Source of the DNA: an uncultured Paracoccaceae bacterium
Lineage (GTDB): Bacteria > Pseudomonadota > Alphaproteobacteria > Rhodobacterales > Rhodobacteraceae
Reading direction: 5' to 3'
Assembly: GCA_934500835.1 (NCBI GenBank)
Contig: CAKSTR010000012.1
Coordinates: 1-64,000, forward strand
DNA: 64,000 bases
The position numbers and the translations under genes were made by a program. Position 1 is the first letter of the stretch. Every line of letters starts with the position of its first letter. The notes under the pieces are model-generated. The model did not search any database. It had not been told where the DNA came from and saw nothing but the letters and a program-made list of their open reading frames with translations. Of the stretch, positions 47,476-55,925 are shown one piece after another.

Positions 47476-48603
47476 CTAGTGCCAGTCGGTCTTGCGGAAA
47501 AGTTCCGCCGCGCGGGCCACGGCGTCGCGGTTCAGCGTGAAGCCAAGCCCCGGCCTGCCCGGCAAGGACAGCCGTCCCTTGACCGGAGTCAGGTTCGGGT
47601 CCTCGACGATGTCTTCGGCCAGCAACTGCCACATGATCTGGTTGCCATCGTCCAGATTGGGGATGCAGCGGCCGACGTGATGCTCGGCGCAGGTGGTGAT
47701 GCCGGTGGTCATCGAGGAATGGATGCACAGAGTCAGCCCCGCCGCCTCGGCCACGGCCGCAGCCTTGATCGTGCCGCGCAGGCCCCCGATCTCGCGCGGG
47801 CCGACGGCGATCATGTCGGCGGCCCCGGTGGCGCAGGTGCGGTATACCTCGTCCAGGGTGAACACGGCCTGATCGGCGCCGATGGCGATGGGGGCGCGTT
47901 CGGTGACGCGGCGCAGCGCCTCGATCGAGCGCGACGAGGTGGGCTGTTCGATATATTCGATGCCGTAGGGGGCGAATTCGGTCATCCGGCGGATGGTGGT
48001 GGCCACGTCCCAGCCCTCATTGGCATCCAGCCGCAGGCGGGCCTTGCCGATGGCCTGCCGGACCATGGGCACGACCTTTGCGTCATGCCCGGCCCCGACA
48101 CCGACCTTCAGGTAGATCACCGGCTCGCCGATGCTGGCGGCATGGGCGGCATCGGCGGCAATGGCCTCGGGCGTCTCGCCCTGCAGGAAATAGAAATAGC
48201 CCACATCGCGCCGCCGCTGGCCGCCCAGAAGATCCCAGACCGGCCGGCCAAGGATCTTGCCCTGCAGGTCCAGTGCCGCCATCTCGATCCCGCTTTGCAG
48301 CTGGTTGGAGTAGCGCGGCATGTTGCCGCCAAAGGTCAGGAACAATGCGCGATAGGCATCGGCCCAGCTGGCCGCGATGTCGAAGACCGAGGTGCCGATC
48401 AGCCGCCGGCCGATCTTCTCCAGCACCCGCGCCTGTGCGGTGGCATCGGGGGCGGTGGTGGTCTCGCCGTAGCCAAGGGTGCCATCCTCGGCTTCGATCT
48501 CGATCAGATTGGTGTGGAAGGCCTCTTCGACCCCCTGCGACCAGATGTAGGGCGTCTTCAGCGGAAGGCGCAGCGAGGTCACGCGGAAGGCTTTGATGAT
48601 CAT
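47476..48603 (-). CDS. Mandelate racemase / muconate lactonizing enzyme family protein
   Basis: 375 aa enolase-superfamily enzyme. Metal ligands D-E-D/E visible in RLDANEGWD, YIEQPT and GADQAVFT; the KxK base motif is altered to LKVGVG, leaving one Lys, with a candidate acid/base in KGRLSLP far C-terminal. The pattern is of the MLE subgroup (racemases or dehydratases of carboxylates, including amino-acid-derived substrates). First gene of the minus-strand set ending at 45933. Substrate unknown. Confidence 0.82.
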   Translation of the reverse strand: MIIKAFRVTSLRLPLKTPYIWSQGVEEAFHTNLIEIEAEDGTLGYGETTTAPDATAQARVLEKIGRRLIGTSVFDIAASWADAYRALFLTFGGNMPRYSNQLQSGIEMAALDLQGKILGRPVWDLLGGQRRRDVGYFYFLQGETPEAIAADAAHAASIGEPVIYLKVGVGAGHDAKVVPMVRQAIGKARLRLDANEGWDVATTIRRMTEFAPYGIEYIEQPTSSRSIEALRRVTERAPIAIGADQAVFTLDEVYRTCATGAADMIAVGPREIGGLRGTIKAAAVAEAAGLTLCIHSSMTTGITTCAEHHVGRCIPNLDDGNQIMWQLLAEDIVEDPNLTPVKGRLSLPGRPGLGFTLNRDAVARAAELFRKTDWH

Positions 48604-49022
48604 GGGGTGCCGGGCGGTTGGGGAAGGGTATGCGATGAAGTATTCACCCCCGTCCCGCCCGGTTCTATGCCAAATGGCCCAGAATATGTGCCATTCGCGG
48701 CGTTCCGACGCCGCGCCGCCGGTTGCAGAAGGCCCATATGCGGCAGGCGTGATTTTTGTCCCTCAACCGGCTAGTCGCCCGAAATATAGGCGCTTTCCTG
48801 CTTATGCCACGGCAAAGTGATGCCGGTCCCGGATCGCGGGAATTGACGCCGTAGCCGTCCTCGCGCATTTCGCACCCGCAGCATGGCACGAGGGGCACTC
48901 TCCTTTGGCTTGCGTGGATTGCAGGGCAGACCTGCAGTGGCCGCATGCCTTGGACGGGGTCACAATGCGCTATAAGCCGCCAGCTTTGTTGAGTTTTCCC
49001 GAATCGGGAAGCAGGAGTCCAA
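48604..49022. other. Divergent intergenic region before opg operon
   Basis: 419 bp, no credible gene. It contains a hairpin CGCGGCG-TTCCGA-CGCCGCG (48696-48715) and an odd inverted repeat TTCCCGA-A-TCGGGAA (48996-49010) just before the opgG ribosome binding site, possibly a local operator. Promoters for the minus-strand MLE gene and the plus-strand opg operon must lie here. Confidence 0.5.
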
Positions 49023-50642
49023 ATGTCTGGTCACCCGGATCCGACAGTCGAAGTTTCGCGGCGCAGTCTGCTGGCCTTTCTGGGCGCGGGCGCGCTTTTG
49101 CATGGCAGCACCATCCTTGCCGGCCCGGCCCGGGCCGACGGCACGCAGCCCGCGCAGCCTGCCCGCCCTGAAGAGGCGGCGGGAGAGCCCTTCGATTTCG
49201 ACAGTCTGACCAAGGCGATGGGCGAGTTGGCGGCGCTGCCGCATCAGGCCCCGGCAAAGGCGGAAGGCTTCTTCACCGACTTCACCTATGACGATTATCA
49301 GGCGATCCAGTTCGATCCCAAGCGCGCCCGCTGGGCGGGGCCGGAGGCGGGCTTCCATGTCCATGCCTTCCATCTTGGCTGGCTGTTCGCAGAGCCGGTG
49401 CAGATGTTCGAGGTAACCGAAGGCGTTGCCCGGCCGATGGTCTTCTCGACCGACGATTTTCTGTACTATGACCGGGTGAAAGCCCGGGTGCCGCTGCATG
49501 AGCCGCTGCCGGGTGTGTCGGGCTTCCGGCTGAACGCGCCCCTGAACCGCGCCGACATGTTCGACGAGGTGGTGGCCTTCCTTGGCGCCAGCTATTTCCG
49601 CGCGCTGGGCCGCGACAACGCCTATGGCCTGTCCGCCCGCGGCCTTGCGATCAACACCGGCCTTGGCCAGCCCGAGGAATTCCCCCGCTTTTCCCGCTTC
49701 TGGCTGGAAAAACCGATGCCCTTTGCGCGATCGGTGACGCTTTATGCCAGCCTTGAAAGCGACAGCTGCACCGGGGCCTACCGTTTCACCATCCGCCCCG
49801 GCGAGAGCACCGAGATCGACGTGACGGCGCGTCTGTTCTTCCGCACCGAGGTCCAGCAGGTCGGTATCGCGCCGCTGACCTCGATGTTCCTCTTCTCGGA
49901 GAAGAACCGCGCCAGCTTCGACGACTATCGCCCTGCCGTGCATGACAGCGACGGGCTGGCGATCCACCGCCGCGATGGCGACCGCATCTGGCGGCCGCTG
50001 AACAATCCGGTCCGGCTGAGCGAAAGCTGGCTGGTCGAGGAAAGCCCCGAGGCCTTCGGCCTGATGCAGCGCGACCGCAACTTCGAAAGCTATCAGGACG
50101 CCACGGCGCATTATGAACGCCGCCCCTCGGTGCTGGTCGTGCCGCAGGGCGACTGGGGCAAGGGCGCCGTCCGGCTGGTCGAGATCCCGACCGATCTGGA
50201 AGTCAACGACAACATCGTTGCCTTCTGGGTGCCCGAGGCGAAGCCGCTGCCCGGCCAGATGGCCGAATATTCCTACCGGCTGGTCTGGGGCGCGCTGGCG
50301 GCGGATGCCGGCGGCGATCTGGCCCATGTCAAGGAAACCCGCGCCGGTGTGGGCGGGGTTTCGGGCGTCCAGAACACCGAAGGCACCCGCAAGTTCGTGG
50401 TGGATTTCGCCGGCGGGATGCTGGCCGAGCTGCCCGCAAACGCGGTGCTTGAGCCGGTCGTCACCGTCAAGGGGGGCGAGGTTGCGGTGCAGACCCTCTC
50501 GAAGATCGAAGGAACCGACACCTGGCGTCTGGTGTTGGACATACTGCCGCATGGCGGCGCAACTGTCGAATTCGTCGCCCATGTGGCGGGCTTCGGCCGC
50601 AAGCTGACCGAGACCTGGGTCTATCAATGGGTGACCGCATGA
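49023..50642 (+). CDS. opgG: Glucan biosynthesis protein OpgG/OpgD
   Basis: 539 aa periplasmic MdoG-family protein of osmoregulated periplasmic glucan (OPG) synthesis. Tat signal SRRSLLAFLG at residues 12-21. Family landmarks: FDFDSLTKAMGELAALPHQA, YDDYQAIQFDPKRARW, FDEVVAFLGASYFRALGRDN, and the C-terminal beta domain ending near YQWVTA. Acts on or modifies the beta-1,2-glucan backbone as it emerges. First gene of an opgG-opgI-opgH-opgC operon, the order I recall from R. sphaeroides; the Tat signal is more typical of OpgD, so the exact paralogue name is uncertain. Confidence 0.9.
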   Translation: MSGHPDPTVEVSRRSLLAFLGAGALLHGSTILAGPARADGTQPAQPARPEEAAGEPFDFDSLTKAMGELAALPHQAPAKAEGFFTDFTYDDYQAIQFDPKRARWAGPEAGFHVHAFHLGWLFAEPVQMFEVTEGVARPMVFSTDDFLYYDRVKARVPLHEPLPGVSGFRLNAPLNRADMFDEVVAFLGASYFRALGRDNAYGLSARGLAINTGLGQPEEFPRFSRFWLEKPMPFARSVTLYASLESDSCTGAYRFTIRPGESTEIDVTARLFFRTEVQQVGIAPLTSMFLFSEKNRASFDDYRPAVHDSDGLAIHRRDGDRIWRPLNNPVRLSESWLVEESPEAFGLMQRDRNFESYQDATAHYERRPSVLVVPQGDWGKGAVRLVEIPTDLEVNDNIVAFWVPEAKPLPGQMAEYSYRLVWGALAADAGGDLAHVKETRAGVGGVSGVQNTEGTRKFVVDFAGGMLAELPANAVLEPVVTVKGGEVAVQTLSKIEGTDTWRLVLDILPHGGATVEFVAHVAGFGRKLTETWVYQWVTA

Positions 50643-50827
50643 CTGCGCACAAGCTGATCCTTCAGCCGGATGGCGATGCCATGACCGCCGCAGCGGCCGA
50701 TGGCGCGCCGCCGCGCGCGCCGATGCACATGCCCAAGCAGGTGCTGACGGCCGAGCCGGGCGCTGTCCGCCGCGGGATGATGCGGCTTCTGTCCGTGCTG
50801 CCCTCCGGGCGTCACAGACCGGGCTGA
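50639..50827 (+). CDS. opgI: Small OPG-operon protein (OpgI-like)
   Basis: 62 aa from ATG 50639, overlapping the opgG stop by 4 bp (ATGA), with opgH beginning 3 bp after its stop. Sequence MTAHKLILQPDGDAMTAAAA, then PPRAPMHMPKQVLTAEPGAV; soluble, no signal or TM. Its position between the glucan genes matches the small opgI frame described in R. sphaeroides, where I recall the operon being called opgGIH. The PMHMPKQ motif resembles the N-terminal region of OpgH in other bacteria, so it may be a detached OpgH segment. Function unknown. Confidence 0.75.
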   Translation: MTAHKLILQPDGDAMTAAAADGAPPRAPMHMPKQVLTAEPGAVRRGMMRLLSVLPSGRHRPG

Positions 50828-50829
50828 TC

Positions 50830-52596
50830 ATGACGGACGCGCCGCTAAACCCGGGGGATCGCGCGGGCGGCACCCGTGCCTTGGCCGTTGCGGCCTCGGT
50901 TCTTGCGGCTGCCGCGGCCGGGTCGGTCTTCTATATCTACGGCGCCGCCGACGGGGTGGACAAGCTGGACATCCTGCGCGCCGGGCTGATCTTCCTGTCG
51001 ACCTGGTGGCTGGCCTGGGGCGCTGCAACGGCGCTTCTGGGCCTGACCTCGCGCCAGCGCCCGGCCGTGGCGCGGGCCGGCGGCGCCATCCGCGGCCGCA
51101 GCGTGGTGATCGTTCCGGTCTACAACGAAGACCCGCGCGTCACTTTCGCCCGCGTCGCCGCCATGGACGATTCCCTGCGCGCCGCCGACCCTGCGCTGAA
51201 GGTGGATTTCGCCATCCTCTCCGACACCCGCGATGACCGCATCGCCGCGCAGGAACGGCTGTGGTTCACCCGGCTTCTGACCCGCCAGCAGGGCGAGGGG
51301 CGGTTGTTCTACCGCCGGCGCGAGAAGAACACCGGCCGCAAGGCCGGCAATATCGAGGAGTTCGTCGCCGGCTCCGGCGCCGCCTGGGACTATGCCGTCA
51401 TTCTGGACGCCGACAGTCTGATGGAAGGCGCGACCATTCTCGAGATGATCCGCCGCATCGAGGCCGACCCGCGGCTGGGCCTGTTGCAGACCTTGCCAAA
51501 GGTCGTGCGCGGCCGGTCGGTCTTCGGCCGCGCCATGCAATTCGCCGCCGGATTCCATTCGCCGGTTTTCGCCCGCGGACTGGCCGCAATGCAGGGCCGC
51601 ACCGGCCCGTTCTGGGGCCATAACGCCATCGTCCGGCTGCGGGCCTGGGCGGAATGCTGCGGCCTGCCCGAACTGCCGGGCCGGCCGCCTTTCGGGGGCC
51701 ATATCCTCAGCCATGACTATGTCGAGGCGGCGCTTCTGGCCCGTGGCGGCTGGACCGTGCGGCTGGATGACGACCTGCAGGGGTCCTACGAGGAAGGCCC
51801 CGAGAACATCATCGACCACGCCAAGCGCGACCGGCGCTGGTGCCAGGGCAACCTGCAGCATTCAAAGCTGGTCGGCGCGCCCGGCCTGAAGATGTGGAGC
51901 CGCTTCGTTTTCGTCCAGGGCATCTTCGCCTATATCGCGCCGCTGATCTGGCTGGCCTTCATCGCCGCCTCGATCGCCGCCGTCTACTGGACGGCCAAAC
52001 CGGACTATTTCCCGCAAGAGAACTGGCCCTTCCCGGTCTTTCCGAACGACCAGACCGCCAAGGCCGTCGGGCTGGCGGTAGGGGTGTTCGGGCTTCTGGT
52101 GATGCCAAAGCTGCTGGTCGCGCTGGATGCCATGGCCACCGGGCGCGCGCGCGGCTTCGGCGGCGGCCTTGCCGCCCTGCGCTCGGTCCTGTGGGAGTTG
52201 GTGCTGTCGTCGCTGATCGCGCCGGTGCTGCTGGCGTTCCAGAGCCGGTCGGTCTTTCAGGTGCTGTTCGGACGCGATGGCGGCTGGCCGCCGAACAACC
52301 GCGGCGATGGTGGCCTGACGCTGGCCGAGGCCTTTGCCGCCTCGCGCTGGATCAGCCTCTGGGGCGCGGCGGGGATGGCGGCGACCTGGATCCTGGCGCC
52401 GGTCCTGCTGTTCTGGCTGATGCCGGTGACACTGCCGATGCTGGCAGCCCCCGTCCTGATCGCCTGGACGTCGCGCCGGGGCCGAGACGTCGCCTTCAGG
52501 GTGCCCGAAGAGGCCGAGGTTCCCGCGATCCTCAGCCGCCACGACGCGGTTCTGGCCGCCTGGTCCGCCCCGGAAAGCGAGGTCAAGGTTGCCTGA
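50830..52596 (+). CDS. opgH: Glucan glucosyltransferase OpgH (MdoH)
   Basis: 588 aa membrane GT2 glycosyltransferase that builds the OPG glucan backbone from UDP-glucose. GT2 core: VVIVPVYNEDPRVTFARVAA, ILDADSLMEG (D-x-D), and DRRWCQGNLQH (QxxRW-type), with TM helices before (ALAVAASVLAAAAAGSVFYI) and after. Shorter than E. coli OpgH (about 850 aa), lacking its long N-terminal region; the small opgI frame may compensate. Overlaps the opgC start by 8 bp. Confidence 0.92.
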   Translation: MTDAPLNPGDRAGGTRALAVAASVLAAAAAGSVFYIYGAADGVDKLDILRAGLIFLSTWWLAWGAATALLGLTSRQRPAVARAGGAIRGRSVVIVPVYNEDPRVTFARVAAMDDSLRAADPALKVDFAILSDTRDDRIAAQERLWFTRLLTRQQGEGRLFYRRREKNTGRKAGNIEEFVAGSGAAWDYAVILDADSLMEGATILEMIRRIEADPRLGLLQTLPKVVRGRSVFGRAMQFAAGFHSPVFARGLAAMQGRTGPFWGHNAIVRLRAWAECCGLPELPGRPPFGGHILSHDYVEAALLARGGWTVRLDDDLQGSYEEGPENIIDHAKRDRRWCQGNLQHSKLVGAPGLKMWSRFVFVQGIFAYIAPLIWLAFIAASIAAVYWTAKPDYFPQENWPFPVFPNDQTAKAVGLAVGVFGLLVMPKLLVALDAMATGRARGFGGGLAALRSVLWELVLSSLIAPVLLAFQSRSVFQVLFGRDGGWPPNNRGDGGLTLAEAFAASRWISLWGAAGMAATWILAPVLLFWLMPVTLPMLAAPVLIAWTSRRGRDVAFRVPEEAEVPAILSRHDAVLAAWSAPESEVKVA

Positions 52597-53728
52597 GGCC
52601 CGCAAACCCCGCGACCACCGGATCGATTTCCTGCGCGGTCTGGCGCTGGTGATGATCTTCATCAACCATATTCCGGGCAATGCCTGGGAGAATGTCACCT
52701 CGCGCAATTTCGGCTTTTCCGATGCGGCCGAGGGCTTTGTGCTGATGTCCGGCATCGCGGCCGGGCTGGCCTTCGGCCCGGTGTTTTCCAACCCCGCGCC
52801 CTGGTCGGCCCGGCTGCGGCCTTGGCGGCGGGCGCTGACGCTCTGGGTGGCGCATGTGCCGGTCTGCTTGGCGATCCTGGCGCTTTTTGTCCTGACCCGA
52901 CAGGATGCCGGCGTGGCCGAAATGGCGCTGGCCCGCAACATCACGCCTGTGCTGGAGCAGCCCTGGCCCTTTATCCCGGCCATGGCGATGCTGAGCCACC
53001 AGTTCGCCTATGCCGACATCCTGCCGCTTTACATCCTTCTTCTGCTGGCCGCGCCGGGGCTTCTGGCGCTTGCGGTGCGCTGGCCGCGAAGGCTGATGCT
53101 GGCATCGGTCGCGCTCTGGCTGGCGACTGGCCTGTTCCGGCTGAAGTTCCCGACCTGGCCGCAGGAAAACGGCTGGTTCTTCAACCCGATGGCCTGGCAG
53201 GTGTTGTTCGTGGCCGGCATCCTGACCGGCCTTGCCCTGCGGCGCGGGCAGCGGATTCTGCCGGTCCGCAGCTGGGCGCTGTGGCTGGCCTGGGGCTTCC
53301 TGATCCTTTCGGCAATCTGGGTGCAGGTGCCGGCGGTGGCCAATGCCGGCGGGCATGGGCTTTGGCTTTTGCGTGAATACCTCGGCTTTCCCTCGATCAT
53401 GGTGTCCTTCGACAAGGGCATGCTTTTTCTGCCGCGTCTTCTGCATATCCTTGCGCTGGCCTATGCGCTGTCGGCCCTGCCGGCGCTGAAGGCGCTTGCC
53501 GCCGGGCCGTGGGGGCAGGGGCTGGCCCGGCTTGGCCGCCATTCGCTGCCGGTCTTTGCCGCCGGCACGCTGATGGCCTATGCGGCGCAGGTCGGCCGGC
53601 AACTGGCCCCGCCCTCCTTCCTGATGGATACCGCGATCGTGGTGGCGGGGACCGCGGTCCTTTTCCTTGTGGCCCGGCTGCGCGAGGAGCAGAAACTGAG
53701 AAGCCGTGCCGCGCTTGCGGCCGCCTGA
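52589..53728 (+). CDS. opgC: OpgC acyltransferase (periplasmic glucan succinylation)
   Basis: 379 aa, about ten TM helices, TTG start after GAGG. Opens with DHRIDFLRGLALVMIFINHI, the OpgC family signature. In R. sphaeroides OpgC succinylates the periplasmic glucans. Last gene of the operon. The downstream ATP-grasp gene begins 60 bp later. Confidence 0.9.
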   Translation: MPEARKPRDHRIDFLRGLALVMIFINHIPGNAWENVTSRNFGFSDAAEGFVLMSGIAAGLAFGPVFSNPAPWSARLRPWRRALTLWVAHVPVCLAILALFVLTRQDAGVAEMALARNITPVLEQPWPFIPAMAMLSHQFAYADILPLYILLLLAAPGLLALAVRWPRRLMLASVALWLATGLFRLKFPTWPQENGWFFNPMAWQVLFVAGILTGLALRRGQRILPVRSWALWLAWGFLILSAIWVQVPAVANAGGHGLWLLREYLGFPSIMVSFDKGMLFLPRLLHILALAYALSALPALKALAAGPWGQGLARLGRHSLPVFAAGTLMAYAAQVGRQLAPPSFLMDTAIVVAGTAVLFLVARLREEQKLRSRAALAAA

Positions 53729-53787
53729 GAAAGAGCACTTGCCCTGCCGCCGCCCTTGCGGTCTTTTGCAGACGGGGTGGCCAAGGA

Positions 53788-54942
53788 ATGCTTAGGGTTC
53801 TGGTGACGGGTGGGCGGGCGCCGGTGGCGCTGCATCTGGTGCGTCTGATGGCGGGCGCAGGGCATCATGTGCTGATGGCCGACAGCCTGCCCTGTCCGAT
53901 GGCCGAGGCCAGCCGGATGCATCAGGGCTTTCACCGTTTGCCGTCACCGCGCTTTCAGCCTGAAGGTTTTGGCGCAGCACTGGGGGCGCTGATCCGCCGC
54001 GAGGAGGTCGCGCTGGTGCTGCCGACCTGCGAGGAGGTGTTCTACCTTGCGCAGTTCTGGCAGCAGGACAGGCCCCCGGCCCGGCTTTTCGCGCCGCCGC
54101 TGCCGCTTCTGGCCGAGGTGCATGACAAGCACCGCTTCATCGAACTCTGCGCGGGGCTGGGACTTGCGGTGCCGCCGACCCGTTTGGTGACTTCGCCCGC
54201 CGATCTGGCCGCCCTGCGGCCCGTGGCGGGTGATCTGGTGTTCAAGCCGGTCTGGTCGCGCTTCGCCTCGCAGGTATTGATCCGGCCCGAGGCAAAGGCG
54301 CTGGACCGGATCACGCCCACCAAAGCTGCCCCATGGGTCGCGCAGGACTATCTGGCCGGGCAGGAGATCTGCGCCTATGCGGTGGCGGTTGACGGCAAGC
54401 TGGTGGCGCTTTCGGCCTATCGCGGGCTTTACCGCGCCGGCAAGGGCGCGGCCGTCGCCTTTGCCCCGCTGCGCGACGATGCCGTCCGCGATTTTGTCAC
54501 CCGCTTCATTGAGGGCACCGGCTGGACCGGCCAGATCTCGTTCGACCTGATGCGGATGCCGGACGGCCGTGTCCTGCCTCTGGAGTGCAATCCGCGTGCC
54601 ACCAGCGGGCTGCATTTCTTCCGCAGCCCCGGGGTGTTCTCGGCGGCCCTCCTCAAGGGGGCCGAGGTCATGCCGGACGTGACGCGACCGCAAGGCGTGC
54701 GGCTTGCGCTTTGGCTTTACGGCCTGCCGGCGGCGATCCGGGCGGGCCAGATCGGCCCCTTCCGCCGGGCCTTGCGACAGGTGCAGGAGGTGCTTGACTG
54801 GCCCGACGATCCCGGCCCGAAACAGGCGCAATGGGCGGCGCTGCGCGGGATTGCCGCGCGGGCGCTGCGCGAAAGGATCAGCCTGCAACAGGCCTCGACC
54901 CGCGACATCGAATGGAACGGGCCGGATCAAAGCTCGATCTGA
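53788..54942 (+). CDS. ATP-grasp domain protein
   Basis: 384 aa. N-terminal MLRVLVTGGRAPVALHLVRL (carbamoyl-phosphate-synthase-like pre-ATP-grasp fold), ATP-grasp core with DLVFKPVWSRFASQVL, GQEICAYAVAVDG and the Mg ligands in VLPLECNPRATSG. Family includes enzymes joining a carboxylate to an amine or thiol. Same strand as opgC but 60 bp apart; converges with and overlaps by 16 bp the Rieske gene of the six-gene cluster, so it may be part of that pathway. Specific substrates unknown. Confidence 0.78.
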   Translation: MLRVLVTGGRAPVALHLVRLMAGAGHHVLMADSLPCPMAEASRMHQGFHRLPSPRFQPEGFGAALGALIRREEVALVLPTCEEVFYLAQFWQQDRPPARLFAPPLPLLAEVHDKHRFIELCAGLGLAVPPTRLVTSPADLAALRPVAGDLVFKPVWSRFASQVLIRPEAKALDRITPTKAAPWVAQDYLAGQEICAYAVAVDGKLVALSAYRGLYRAGKGAAVAFAPLRDDAVRDFVTRFIEGTGWTGQISFDLMRMPDGRVLPLECNPRATSGLHFFRSPGVFSAALLKGAEVMPDVTRPQGVRLALWLYGLPAAIRAGQIGPFRRALRQVQEVLDWPDDPGPKQAQWAALRGIAARALRERISLQQASTRDIEWNGPDQSSI

Positions 54943-55925
54943 AGATCGCGCGGGGCGGCGGCGGCTTCGGGCAGACGGCCGGCGTCGATGGCCTCGATCT
55001 CGGTCCGCAGGATGTCCAGTGGACCGATCAGCGGGCGCGGATTGCCTGCGGCCCGGGCGGTGTCGAAGGCCTCGGCCAGCACCTTGCGGTCCTGCTCCAG
55101 CGCGATGCGGAACAGCGGGCGGAAGGCCTGCATCTTCAGCCAGCCCCAGGCGCCCTGCCTTGGGCCGACCAGAACGCCGATGCCTTCTACCCGGGTTTCG
55201 GTCGCTTGCCGCAGATGAAAGGTCATCGCCAGCACCAGCCCCTTCGGCCCCCAGTATTCCAGCTCGGCCATGCCCGGATGGCGATAGCGGCCCACCGTCC
55301 GCACCCGCGCCCCGTCCAGCAAGGCCGAGACCAGACCCTGCTGACGCTCTTCCCCGGTATAATCGGCACCGACCCAGCCCGGCCCGCCCGTCACCCGGAC
55401 GTTCACCGCAAAGCGCCGGGGCGAGAGGCCGCGCAGCAGGCCCTTGTGGGTGAAATGGGTGTGGGTGGCGTCAAGGATGTTCTCTGCCGTGTCGATCACG
55501 GTCGACCGCGTGGCGTTCGAGACCAGCAACATCCGCACCGGCTGACCCTGATCCTGCATGCAGTGCAGATAGGGCGGGGCCTCGGGGCGGCCTTCTGACA
55601 GAAAGACGACGCCGCCGGTTTCGGTCACGCTCAGGCAGGGGATGCGGTAGCGCGGTGTCTCGGCCATATGTCCGGGGATCGCGGTGCACTGGCCTGCGCC
55701 GTCAAAGCGCCAGCCGTGATAGGGGCATTCGACCGACCCGCCGACCACCCGTCCGCCGGACAAAGGCGCGTGGCGATGCGGGCAGCGGTCGTGCAATGCG
55801 GCCAGCCCTTCGGCGCCGCGGAAAAGCACAAGCGGCGTTCCGTTCCACCAGACCTGCCTTGGCTTCTTGCCAATATCACGCGAAAGCGCCACGGCTTGCC
55901 AAATATCCCGCGTCAGTTCTTTCAC
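54927..55925 (-). CDS. Rieske 2Fe-2S oxygenase-like protein
   Basis: 332 aa. Rieske motif CPHRHAPLSGGR ... CPYHGWRF and the mononuclear iron site AENILDATHTHFTH (Asp and two His). This is a full oxygenase alpha-type subunit, closest in style to the shorter, PaO/KshA-like group that oxidises one lipophilic substrate. GTG start; last gene of a six-gene minus-strand operon (61011-54927) coupled by 4-bp overlap to the GNAT gene. Likely a late tailoring step. A ferredoxin/reductase partner is not in the cluster. Confidence 0.8.
   Translation of the reverse strand: MKELTRDIWQAVALSRDIGKKPRQVWWNGTPLVLFRGAEGLAALHDRCPHRHAPLSGGRVVGGSVECPYHGWRFDGAGQCTAIPGHMAETPRYRIPCLSVTETGGVVFLSEGRPEAPPYLHCMQDQGQPVRMLLVSNATRSTVIDTAENILDATHTHFTHKGLLRGLSPRRFAVNVRVTGGPGWVGADYTGEERQQGLVSALLDGARVRTVGRYRHPGMAELEYWGPKGLVLAMTFHLRQATETRVEGIGVLVGPRQGAWGWLKMQAFRPLFRIALEQDRKVLAEAFDTARAAGNPRPLIGPLDILRTEIEAIDAGRLPEAAAAPRDLQIEL

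Noticed and set aside
46708..48774. Plus-strand open frame of 688 codons
   Set aside because: Antisense shadow of the alpha/beta hydrolase and enolase-superfamily genes, with low-complexity Gln/Arg/His composition.
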